Below are positions 25,310 to 32,816 of a stretch of DNA of 64,000 nt, piece by piece. Location of the stretch: assembly GCF_002726155.1 (NCBI RefSeq), contig NZ_PBSH01000029.1:23494-87493 (forward strand), written 5' to 3'. Position 1 is the stretch's first letter. Every line of letters begins with the position of its first letter. The notes beneath the pieces are model-generated. The model was not told the origin of the DNA. It worked only from the letters and a program-made list of their open reading frames with translations, and ran no database searches. Made by a program: the position numbers and the translations under genes. This DNA comes from Alcanivorax sp. (GTDB lineage Bacteria; Pseudomonadota; Gammaproteobacteria; Pseudomonadales; Alcanivoracaceae).

Positions 25310-26525
25310 TGTTCTTGTTATCGGCGCCGGCCCCGCCGGCACCATCGCCAGCACCCTGTTGAAGCGGGCCGGACACCGCGTGGCAGTGGTGGAAAAACAG
25401 CACTTCCCGCGCTTCTCCATCGGTGAAAGCCTGCTGCCACAGTGCATGGAATACCTGGAACAGGCGGGCATGCTGGCGGCGGTGGAAGCCGCCGGTTTCC
25501 AGAAAAAAGACGGCGCGGCGTTTGCCTGGGAAGAGCGTTCCACCCAGTTCCGCTTTGATGAACAGTTCACTCCCGGCTGGGGCTACACCTACCAGGTAGA
25601 ACGCGACCGCTTTGATGCTCTGCTGGCCGATCAGGCACAACAACAAGGCGTGCCGATCACTTTCGGCTGCTCACTGGCCGCCATCGAAACCGCCCACACC
25701 GGTATCACTGCAACCCTGGAGCACGAAGACGGCCAGCAACAGACCGTGCGAGCACGCTTTGCTCTCGATGCCAGTGGTTTCGGTCGTGTATTGCCACGGT
25801 TGCTGAACCTGGAAAAGCCGAGTAATTTCCCGCGCCGCACGGCGGTCTTCAGCCATATCGATGACCACATCAGTGACCCACATTTCGATCGCAACAAGAT
25901 TCTGATCACCGTGCACCAGCAACGTCAGGACGTCTGGTTCTGGCTGATTCCGTTCCCCGATGGCAAAGCCTCAATTGGCGTAGTCGCCCCGGATGACTTT
26001 TTTGCAGGCCTGCCCAGCGATAACAGCGACTGCCTGAACGCCGCGGTGGCCGGTGATACCCGGCTGGCTGCGCTATTATCCCGTGCCACCCTGCGCATGC
26101 CAGCCCGGCGTCAGGGCGGCTATTCTGCGTCAGTACGCAGCCTGCACGGTGAGGGCTACGCCCTGCTCGGCAATGCGGGGGAGTTTCTCGACCCGGTGTT
26201 TTCCTCCGGCGTTACCATTGCCATGCATTCCGCCAGCCTGGCCGCCGGCGTACTGGACCGCCAACTGCGTGGCGAAGCCACCGACTGGGAGCGGGAGTTC
26301 GCCCGCCCGCTACAACAAGGCGTGGACACCTTCCGCAGCTACGTGAGCGGCTGGTACGACGGGCGCTTCCAGAACGTGGTGTTCCACCCCAGTCCGCCGG
26401 AGGAGATCAAGCGAATGATCTGCTCCATTCTGGCTGGTTACGCTTGGGATCAGAACAACCCCTACGTACAACACCATCAACGGCGGCTGACCGCCCTGGC
26501 GGAAATATGTGCCGACTCCCTCTAA
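25296..26525 (+). CDS. FAD-dependent oxidoreductase with flavin-halogenase signatures
   Basis: A 409-residue flavoprotein. The dinucleotide motif GAGPAG is at 10-15, GESLLP at 43-48, a Lys pair K70-K71 in FQKKDGAAFAW, and WFWLIP at 214-219, which fits the WxWxIP signature of flavin-dependent halogenases. GNAGEFLDPVFSSG (about 292-305) completes the FAD site. Similar genes in aryl polyene clusters are annotated as tryptophan-halogenase-like; xanthomonadins, the Xanthomonas aryl polyenes, are brominated. It could halogenate the aromatic ring, or be a monooxygenase or reductase of the same fold. The ATG at 25296 lies inside the exporter 3' end. Confidence 0.82.
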   Translation: MTDTDVLVIGAGPAGTIASTLLKRAGHRVAVVEKQHFPRFSIGESLLPQCMEYLEQAGMLAAVEAAGFQKKDGAAFAWEERSTQFRFDEQFTPGWGYTYQVERDRFDALLADQAQQQGVPITFGCSLAAIETAHTGITATLEHEDGQQQTVRARFALDASGFGRVLPRLLNLEKPSNFPRRTAVFSHIDDHISDPHFDRNKILITVHQQRQDVWFWLIPFPDGKASIGVVAPDDFFAGLPSDNSDCLNAAVAGDTRLAALLSRATLRMPARRQGGYSASVRSLHGEGYALLGNAGEFLDPVFSSGVTIAMHSASLAAGVLDRQLRGEATDWEREFARPLQQGVDTFRSYVSGWYDGRFQNVVFHPSPPEEIKRMICSILAGYAWDQNNPYVQHHQRRLTALAEICADSL

Positions 26526-27058
26526 CAGCCTCGCTGCTGATAGCGCTCCTGTTCAGCCTGCTCGGTGGCTGCCAACTGCTGGCACCGGCAGCGCCGCCAC
26601 TCGCGGCCCCACTGCACCATGAGCATCAGCTGGAGCACCTGCTGACCCTCACCCATGACGGGCAACAACTGCGCCTGCGCTGCGTGCTGGAAACCGGCAA
26701 CGGGGAAACCCGGGTCGTTGCGCTGAATGAAGCCGGGCTGGTGCTGGTGCAGATGCGCCAGAACGAGCAGGGCCTGACAGTAGAGCGCTCCGCACTGCTG
26801 CCCGATACCTTTCCCGCCGAACAGGTGATGGCCGATATTCAGCTGATTTTTTGGCCGGCCAGCGCCATCCAGGCCTCGCTGCCCACCGCCTGGTCACTGA
26901 GCGTCGAAGCCAATTCCCGCACCCTGTACCATAACGGCCAGCCGGTAACACAGGTGCACTATCAGGGCAGCCCCTGGCAGGCCCCCTCGGCGCTGAACAA
27001 CCTGCGTTATCGCTACCAACTGAATCTGACGCCCTTGAGTCCAGACGCAACACCATGA
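26507..27058 (+). CDS. apeN: DUF3261 lipoprotein of the aryl polyene cluster (ApeN-like)
   Basis: A 183-residue lipoprotein. The signal segment MCRLPLTASLLIALLFSLL is followed by the lipobox LGGC (Cys about 22). The rest is beta-rich, matching the DUF3261 proteins found in APE clusters after the exporter. Working with the LolA-like protein and the MMPL exporter, it may form the outer-membrane end of the transport path; this is inferred from synteny. I chose the ATG at 26507, inside the previous gene, because it puts the lipobox at the right distance; 26444 would not give a signal peptide. Confidence 0.82.
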   Translation: MCRLPLTASLLIALLFSLLGGCQLLAPAAPPLAAPLHHEHQLEHLLTLTHDGQQLRLRCVLETGNGETRVVALNEAGLVLVQMRQNEQGLTVERSALLPDTFPAEQVMADIQLIFWPASAIQASLPTAWSLSVEANSRTLYHNGQPVTQVHYQGSPWQAPSALNNLRYRYQLNLTPLSPDATP

Positions 27059-28239
27059 CAGACGTATATCTCAATCAGGTTGGCCTTCTTTGTGCCCTGG
27101 GCAACGACCGGGAAACGGTGCGCCAGCGCCTGCTGGCCGGCGACCGTAGTGGCCTGCAACTCAGCGACCAGTGGCACCCGGAGCACCCCAGCCCGGTAGG
27201 ACAGGTGCACGCCACCCTGCCAGACATCCCGACAGCACTGGCTCGCTTTGCGTGTCGCAACAACCAGCTACTGATGGCGGCGCTGGATCAACTTCGCCCT
27301 CAATGGAACGGCCTGACTCAATCAATCCCCCCCAGTCGTATCGGCATTGTGCTGGGCACCAGCACCTCCGGAGTCGACAACGGCGAGCAGGCCATGAAAG
27401 CCTGGCGGACTCAACAAGCGGCCCCCGACAGCTACCATTATCAGCAGCAGGAACTGGGTAATGGCGCCGACTTCCTCGCCCGCTTGCTGGGCGTTGCTGG
27501 CCCGGCACTGACCCTGTCGACCGCCTGCTCATCCAGCGGCCGTGCACTGGCCACCGCCCGCAGCCTGATCCGCAAAGGCGTCTGCGATGTGGTCATCGCC
27601 GGCGGCGCCGACAGCCTCTGCGGACTAACCTTGCAGGGCTTCAGCAGTCTGGGCGCGGTGAGTCCGACACCTTGCAATCCGTTCAGCGCAAATCGCGACG
27701 GCATCAACATCGGCGAAGGCGCCGCCCTGTTCTTGCTGTCGGCTACCCCCGGGCCGGTGCGACTGAGCGGCGTGGGCGCCAGCTCCGATGCTCACCATAT
27801 TTCCGGCCCCGACCCACATGGTCGAGGCGCCGTCGCCGCCATGGCCGCCGCGCTGCATGATGCTGGCCTTGCCCCGGACGACATCGACTATCTGAATCTG
27901 CATGGCACCGCCACGAGCCAGAACGACATCATGGAAGCCAGAGCCGTTCATGAGCTGTTTGCCGGGCAGGTTCCCTGCAGCGCAACCAAGGCACTCACCG
28001 GCCACTGCCTGGGCGCAGCGGCGGCTCTCGAAGCGGCACTGTGCTGGCTGTCACTCACTGCCGACCAGCCTGCCTGGCCGCCCCATTGCTACGACGGCCA
28101 GCGCGATCCAGCTTTGCCGCCCATTAACCTGCTGGACGGCAGCCAACCGGCACCAGCTACCGCGCCACGGCGCTGCCAGAGCAACGCCTTTGCGTTCGGC
28201 GGCAACAACCTGTCACTGATCCTGGAGACCTGCCCATGA
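27055..28239 (+). CDS. apeO: Beta-ketoacyl-ACP synthase (ApeO-like)
   Basis: Condensing enzyme of the thiolase fold, 394 residues, with an intact Cys-His-His triad: Cys158 in STACSSSG, His283 in LNLHGTATS and His317 in ALTGHCLGAAAALEAA. It should elongate the aryl polyenoyl chain with malonyl-ACP. The inactive partner is probably the chain-length factor at the start of the cluster. Overlaps on both sides are ATGA. Confidence 0.9.
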   Translation: MTDVYLNQVGLLCALGNDRETVRQRLLAGDRSGLQLSDQWHPEHPSPVGQVHATLPDIPTALARFACRNNQLLMAALDQLRPQWNGLTQSIPPSRIGIVLGTSTSGVDNGEQAMKAWRTQQAAPDSYHYQQQELGNGADFLARLLGVAGPALTLSTACSSSGRALATARSLIRKGVCDVVIAGGADSLCGLTLQGFSSLGAVSPTPCNPFSANRDGINIGEGAALFLLSATPGPVRLSGVGASSDAHHISGPDPHGRGAVAAMAAALHDAGLAPDDIDYLNLHGTATSQNDIMEARAVHELFAGQVPCSATKALTGHCLGAAAALEAALCWLSLTADQPAWPPHCYDGQRDPALPPINLLDGSQPAPATAPRRCQSNAFAFGGNNLSLILETCP

Positions 28240-28724
28240 GTCCCCCTGTGCAGCAATCCGGCGAATTCCCCGCAGTGGCCGATCTGCTCCCCCACAGCGG
28301 CGCACTGGTACTGCTGGACCGCATTGTGGCCGCCGATGATGAATCCCTCACCGCCACCGCGCAGGTCACCGCCGACGGTTTATACAACCAGGGCGACACC
28401 GTCCCCGCCTGGGTCAGCATGGAATATATGGCCCAGGCGGTGGCGGCCTTTGCCGGGCTGGCGCCTTACCACAGGGGGGAAGCCATTCCTCTGGGTTTCC
28501 TGCTGGGCAGCCGCCGAGTCGAGTTTAATTGCCCGCGTTTTCCCGTAGGCAGCACGCTCACCATCACCGTGGAAAAAATTCTGCAGGATGACAGCGGCAT
28601 GGCCGTGTTTGAATGCCACCTGAGCGGTGATGACGCTCACCCCCAACGCATTCAGGCCAGTGCCCGCCTCAATCTTTACCAACCCACCGACAGCGATGCT
28701 TTTTTGCGAGACAACAATGACTAA
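28236..28724 (+). CDS. apeP: Hotdog 3-hydroxyacyl-ACP dehydratase (ApeP-like)
   Basis: A 162-residue single-hotdog protein. The N-terminal LLPHSGALVLLDRIV (about 18-32) and VSMEYMAQAVAAFAG (about 66-80) match the 3-hydroxydecanoyl/3-hydroxyacyl-ACP dehydratase group found in APE clusters. It lacks the FabZ-type GHFPxxPVMPGV block, which is present in the dehydratase domain at 17041-18732. The two hotdogs may therefore work together, as reported for ApeI and ApeP in other species. It overlaps the ketoreductase gene by 8 bases. Confidence 0.85.
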   Translation: MSPPVQQSGEFPAVADLLPHSGALVLLDRIVAADDESLTATAQVTADGLYNQGDTVPAWVSMEYMAQAVAAFAGLAPYHRGEAIPLGFLLGSRRVEFNCPRFPVGSTLTITVEKILQDDSGMAVFECHLSGDDAHPQRIQASARLNLYQPTDSDAFLRDNND

Positions 28725-29454
28725 TCCTCCCCGCCCCACCGTTCTGGTTACCGGCGCCAGCCGTGGCATCGGCAAAGCCATCTGCCTGCGCCTGGCCGAA
28801 CAGGGCTACGATCTGGTGGTGCATTATCGCCACCAGGCAGAACTGGCCGAACAGGTGGCAGAACAAGTACGCCAACGCGGCGGCGAGGCACGCACGCTGG
28901 CTTTCGACCTGGCCGACCGCAGCGGTGCCCGCCAGGCGCTGCTCGATGACGTGGAATCCCATGGTGCTTACTACGGCGTGGTCTGCAACGCCGGGCTCAG
29001 TGCCGACAACGCCTTCCCGGCACTCACCGACGAGGAATGGGACAGTGTTGTGCACACCAATCTGGACGGCTTCTACAACGTCTTACAGCCCCTCACCATG
29101 CCGATGATCCGGCGGCGCAAACCCGGCCGCATCGTGGTGTTGTCGTCCGTGTCGGGCATCATCGGCAACCGTGGCCAGGTTAACTACAGTGCCGCCAAGG
29201 CCGGCCTGATCGGCGCGGCCAAGGCACTGGCTGTGGAATTGGGCAAACGCAATATCACCGTTAACTGTGTGGCCCCCGGCCTGATCGAAACCGACATGAC
29301 CGATGAACTGCCCCTGGATGAAATCAAGAAAATGATTCCTGCCCGGCGCGTGGGCCGCCCGGAAGAAGTGGCCGCCACGGTAGCGTTCCTGCTTTCCGAA
29401 GACGCCGGCTACATCACCCGCCAGGTGATTGCCGTCAACGGCGGCCTGTGCTGA
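28717..29454 (+). CDS. apeQ: 3-ketoacyl-ACP reductase, FabG-like (ApeQ-like)
   Basis: A short-chain dehydrogenase/reductase of 245 residues. The NADPH site is TGASRGIG (12-19), NAG occurs at about 89-91, and the active site is the Ser of LSSVSG with YSAAK (about 156-160). It reduces the 3-keto group after each condensation so that dehydration yields the conjugated double bond. The start at 28717 lies inside the dehydratase gene. A 76-base gap follows. Confidence 0.9.
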   Translation: MTNPPRPTVLVTGASRGIGKAICLRLAEQGYDLVVHYRHQAELAEQVAEQVRQRGGEARTLAFDLADRSGARQALLDDVESHGAYYGVVCNAGLSADNAFPALTDEEWDSVVHTNLDGFYNVLQPLTMPMIRRRKPGRIVVLSSVSGIIGNRGQVNYSAAKAGLIGAAKALAVELGKRNITVNCVAPGLIETDMTDELPLDEIKKMIPARRVGRPEEVAATVAFLLSEDAGYITRQVIAVNGGLC

Positions 29455-29530
29455 CAGGCGCAAAAGCCCCCCGCAGCGGCTGTGTTAACATGGCCGCCTT
29501 CAGCCCAGCAGGAAAGAATGGAGAACAGGA

Positions 29531-30757
29531 ATGCGTCGTGTGGTGGTTACCGGTATTGCCGGCATTTCCCCGATTGGAAACGACTGGGATAGCCTGCAAG
29601 GCAACCTCAAGGCCGGTCGCACCGGCATTCGACAAATGCCGGACTGGGTACACTACGAAGGGCTAGGCACCCAACTGGGCGCCCCTGCCATGTTCCACCC
29701 GCCAGCGCATTTCGATCGCAAGAAAACCCGCTCCATGGGCCGCGTGGCACAGATGGCCACCCATGTCAGCGAACAGGCTCTGGAGCGCGCCGGCCTGCTC
29801 GGCGATCCGCTCCTGAAAAACGGTCGCACCGGTGTGGCCTACGGCAGTTCCGCCGGCAGCACCGCCGCCGTGGCCGACTTCGGCGGCATGTTGATCCACC
29901 GCTCTACCCAGGGACTGAATGCCAACTCTTATCTAAAAATGATGGCTCACACCACGGCAGTGAACATTGGCGTCTACTTTGGCCTGCAAGGCCGGGTGCA
30001 CACCACCAGCAGTGCCTGCACGTCCGGCAGCCAGGGCATCGGCTATGCCTGGGAAGCCATACGTTTCGGCCTGCAGGATGTGATGGTCGCCGGCGGCGCG
30101 GAAGAACTGTGCCCCACCCAGGCGGCGGTGTTCGACACCCTGTTTGCTGCCAGCCAGGACAACGACCACCCATCACGCTCGCCACGCCCCTTCGATCGCG
30201 ACCGGGACGGCCTGGTGATTGGCGAAGGCGCCTGCACCCTGATTCTCGAATCACTGGAGCATGCCGAACAGCGCGGCGCGCCGATTCTTGCCGAGCTGGT
30301 CGGCTATGGCACCAACAGCGATGGTCGCCATGTGACCCAGCCCAACCACGCCACCATGAAACAGGCCATGGTGCTGGCACTGGAAAGCGCTGAGCTGCAT
30401 CCGGACCAGATTGGCTATGTCAGCGCCCACGGCACCGCCACCAGCCGCGGCGATGTGGCAGAAAGCCAGGCCACCGCGTCCCTGTTCGGGCCACGCATGC
30501 CAATCAGCACATTAAAGAGTTTTACCGGCCATACCCTGGGGGCCTGCGGTGCACTGGAAGCCTGGACCGCCATCGAAATGATGAATAGCGGCTGGTTCCA
30601 CCCCAACGCCAACCTGGAAGAACCGGACCCGGAGTGCGGCGAGCTGGATTACATCCGCGATGAAGGTCGCACGCTGGATTGCGACTATGTGATGAGCAAC
30701 AATTTTGCCTTTGGCGGCATCAATACTTCACTGATTTTTCGCCGCTGGAGTGAATAG
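29531..30757 (+). CDS. apeR: Beta-ketoacyl-ACP synthase (ApeR-like)
   Basis: Second complete ketosynthase of the cluster, 408 residues, FabF-like. Cys163 in TSSACTSGSQ, His300 in SAHGTAT, Lys329 and His334 in SFTGHTLGACGA are all present. It may do the first condensation on the aryl starter or work as a second elongator; the sequence cannot decide. It is the only internal cluster gene preceded by a real gap (76 bases), with GGAG upstream, and it ends the island. An inverted repeat follows. Confidence 0.9.
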   Translation: MRRVVVTGIAGISPIGNDWDSLQGNLKAGRTGIRQMPDWVHYEGLGTQLGAPAMFHPPAHFDRKKTRSMGRVAQMATHVSEQALERAGLLGDPLLKNGRTGVAYGSSAGSTAAVADFGGMLIHRSTQGLNANSYLKMMAHTTAVNIGVYFGLQGRVHTTSSACTSGSQGIGYAWEAIRFGLQDVMVAGGAEELCPTQAAVFDTLFAASQDNDHPSRSPRPFDRDRDGLVIGEGACTLILESLEHAEQRGAPILAELVGYGTNSDGRHVTQPNHATMKQAMVLALESAELHPDQIGYVSAHGTATSRGDVAESQATASLFGPRMPISTLKSFTGHTLGACGALEAWTAIEMMNSGWFHPNANLEEPDPECGELDYIRDEGRTLDCDYVMSNNFAFGGINTSLIFRRWSE

Positions 30758-30767
30758 AACACCGGAT

Positions 30768-30810
30768 GCCGGATACCCAAAAAAGGAAAGAACCCAAACA
30801 GGTATCCGGC
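30768..30810. terminator. Hairpin between the aryl polyene cluster and a convergent lipoprotein gene
   Basis: GCCGGATACC (30768-30777) pairs perfectly with GGTATCCGGC (30801-30810) around a 23-base A-rich loop. It lies between convergent genes and may serve both as terminator, though T-tracts are poor. Confidence 0.45.
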
Positions 30811-30825
30811 ACGGACTAACACCGA

Positions 30826-31218
30826 TCAATAAACTTCATCCAGCAACTCTTCCTGAATGGAAGCCGACAGGTTAACGACCCAACGGTTGTAGTTGCGATG
30901 AATCTTGCCTCCGCTCTCATCCAGATTCTGACTGCTCTTGTAGATGATGTCGTAATCCGCCTGCGTATAAGGAATAGACACCACGGCCTGGTGCGTACGC
31001 ACCTGAATTGACGCTTCCACTAACCCGGGTTTAACCACGCTGGGCACCCACCCTTTCTGGATGCTGCCTTTCATGATCGCCTCCTGAACCTGCTGCAGGC
31101 TTAACGTTTGCCCTGCTTGTGTCTGCGGGATAGTGCGATCATTCAGATCCATAATGGGCGCACTGGTACACGCTACCATCGCCATCGCGAATACCATCAC
31201 CAACAACCCTTTCTTCAT
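30826..31218 (-). CDS. Small lipoprotein of unknown function
   Basis: A 130-residue predicted lipoprotein. The signal peptide MKKGLLVMVFAMAMVAC gives the lipobox MVAC (Cys17). The start at 31218 has AAGGAG seven bases upstream; a longer frame up to 31515 has no such site. The mature part has repeated hydrophobic/charged helices (about 40-60) and ends ELLDEVY. I do not recognise a family. It lies between the aryl polyene cluster and pip, so it either belongs to the island edge or to the older locus. Confidence 0.72.
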   Translation of the reverse strand: MKKGLLVMVFAMAMVACTSAPIMDLNDRTIPQTQAGQTLSLQQVQEAIMKGSIQKGWVPSVVKPGLVEASIQVRTHQAVVSIPYTQADYDIIYKSSQNLDESGGKIHRNYNRWVVNLSASIQEELLDEVY

Positions 31219-31301
31219 TATTTTCTCCTTGAACAGTTTCCCGTAACAGGAATGAACGCTACCGCGCATTCTCCCCAAGCTCAATTCACAATCCACCGTT
31301 T

Positions 31302-32231
31302 TCATTTCGCGCCAAGGATGCGTTCCATCATTCGGCTCACACTTGCCACCAGCGCCTGGGCCACGCCCGGATCCATAGAAGAATGACCACCATGCTCGAC
31401 CCAATTGAGCACGCTGTTTGGCAGCACCTGATGCAACGCCAGCGCCTGCTCCGGCGGGCAGACAAAATCCCGGCTGCCATGCACAATTTCCACCGGCACG
31501 GCACTGCCGGCGCAAGCCTCAAGCAACGGCTGCTCCACAAAGCCATCGGCAAGGAAATAATGGGTTTCCTGGCGAGCCATGCACAACTCGTCATCATTAC
31601 CCGGCCCCGGTGGCTGGGTTGGCATCAGCGCCAGGGTGGCTTCCCAATTACACCAGGCCCGGGCATAACGGCGAGCATGCTCGCCTTGCAACCCCTGATA
31701 ATAACGCTCCAGCAAGCTGCCGCTGCCCGGCGGCGCTTGCTGTTGCAAGGCTTGCCAGGCCTCCGGGAACATTCTGGCCGCTCCCGCTTCGGTATAAAGC
31801 CAATCGCGATCCTGGCGACGACACAGAAAAATGCCACGCAACACCATGCCCACAATATGCTGTGGACACGCCGCCAGATAAGCCAGCGCCAGTGTCGCGC
31901 CCCAGGAACCGCCAAATACCATCCAGCGTTCAACCTGTAACGCCTGTCGAATCTGTTCGAGATCTGCCAGCAAATGGCTCAAGGTATTATCATCAATAGA
32001 CGCCAGCGGCCGGCTTTGACCAGCTCCGCGCTGATCAAACAGAATAATCCGAAACCGTTGCGGATCGAAAAAACGCCGCAGCGCTGGAGAGCAACCGCCA
32101 CCGGGACCACCATGCAACACCACCACGGGAATACCCTGCGGATTACCACTCTCTTCCACATATAACTGATGCCCCTGCCCAACCGGGAGGTAGCATTGCC
32201 GATACGGCTCGAGAAAAGGAAATAAGGCCAT
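31302..32231 (-). CDS. pip: Prolyl aminopeptidase
   Basis: Alpha/beta-hydrolase peptidase (family S33, 309 residues) that removes N-terminal proline from peptides. HGGPGGG (40-46) forms the oxyanion hole, the nucleophile is Ser109 in GGSWG, FDQRGAGQS (65-73) is a family hallmark, and His lies in EHGGHSS near the C-terminus. The start codon at 32231 overlaps, on the opposite strand, the ATG of the next lipoprotein within a single CATG. In Pseudomonas pip is followed directly by dtd; here the aryl polyene island intervenes. Confidence 0.94.
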   Translation of the reverse strand: MALFPFLEPYRQCYLPVGQGHQLYVEESGNPQGIPVVVLHGGPGGGCSPALRRFFDPQRFRIILFDQRGAGQSRPLASIDDNTLSHLLADLEQIRQALQVERWMVFGGSWGATLALAYLAACPQHIVGMVLRGIFLCRRQDRDWLYTEAGAARMFPEAWQALQQQAPPGSGSLLERYYQGLQGEHARRYARAWCNWEATLALMPTQPPGPGNDDELCMARQETHYFLADGFVEQPLLEACAGSAVPVEIVHGSRDFVCPPEQALALHQVLPNSVLNWVEHGGHSSMDPGVAQALVASVSRMMERILGAK

Positions 32232-32682
32232 GAGTCAGGTTCTGACAGGAAGAAGAATTTCAGCATACCTGTTGCTGATTTTGCTGCAAGGGCTGCTGGT
32301 GGCGTGTGATAACACGCCCCCGGAGCAGGCCATCAAGGATGCTCTTGCTGAAATTGAAACGGCCATCGAAGACGGCGACACCGGCACAGTGATGGATAGG
32401 CTAAGCGATAATGTGGTCATTGAACGGCGCGGCAGAGCCCTGCAACGCAAGGACATTCACCGCACCCTGGTGGGCATTTTCTTTCGCTACCCGAACCGCA
32501 ACCTCACTTTTACACGCATCCAGATTGATCTGGACCCGGTGACAAAAAAGCAAGCCCCGGTGCAATTTACCGCACTGGCTTGGGGCGGAAAAAATGTGCT
32601 CCCGGATGATGCCGACAGCTACCAGGTGGACAGCCACTGGATCCAGGACGGCGACTGGAAAATTGAGAGTCTGATTAATTAA
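32230..32682 (+). CDS. Lipoprotein with an NTF2-like fold
   Basis: A 150-residue predicted lipoprotein. The hydrophobic signal segment ends LLVAC (Cys26). The mature part, with AIKDALAEIETAIEDGDTGTVMDRLSD-type helices followed by beta strands, resembles NTF2-like SnoaL-type cone folds. No catalytic residues can be assigned. AAGG lies six bases before the ATG. It is divergent from pip with overlapping start codons. A strong GC hairpin follows the stop. Confidence 0.75.
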   Translation: MSQVLTGRRISAYLLLILLQGLLVACDNTPPEQAIKDALAEIETAIEDGDTGTVMDRLSDNVVIERRGRALQRKDIHRTLVGIFFRYPNRNLTFTRIQIDLDPVTKKQAPVQFTALAWGGKNVLPDDADSYQVDSHWIQDGDWKIESLIN

Positions 32683-32715
32683 TAGCTACGCGTTTCTGGT
32701 TAGTCTTTTCAGAAA

Positions 32716-32810
32716 GCAAAGAGGCCGCGCCCAGCATTGGGCGCGGCCTCTTGCGTTTCAGATCGACACAATGCGCTTTCGCGCAGTTATTCATTATTAA
32801 CTATTAATTA
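32716..32810. repeat. Terminator-like inverted-repeat element, copy A
   Basis: The core is a 15-bp perfect stem, AAGAGGCCGCGCCCA (32719-32733) and its complement (32738-32752), with a GCAT loop. The AT-rich right end (32787-32810) includes TTATTCATTATTAACTA. That 17-mer is the exact reverse complement of 49053-49069 in copy B. It lies between convergent genes (a lipoprotein and ntrC) and ends about 7 bases from the ntrC stop. It is probably a bidirectional terminator carried by a small repeat. Confidence 0.65.
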
Positions 32811-32816
32811 CTTCCA

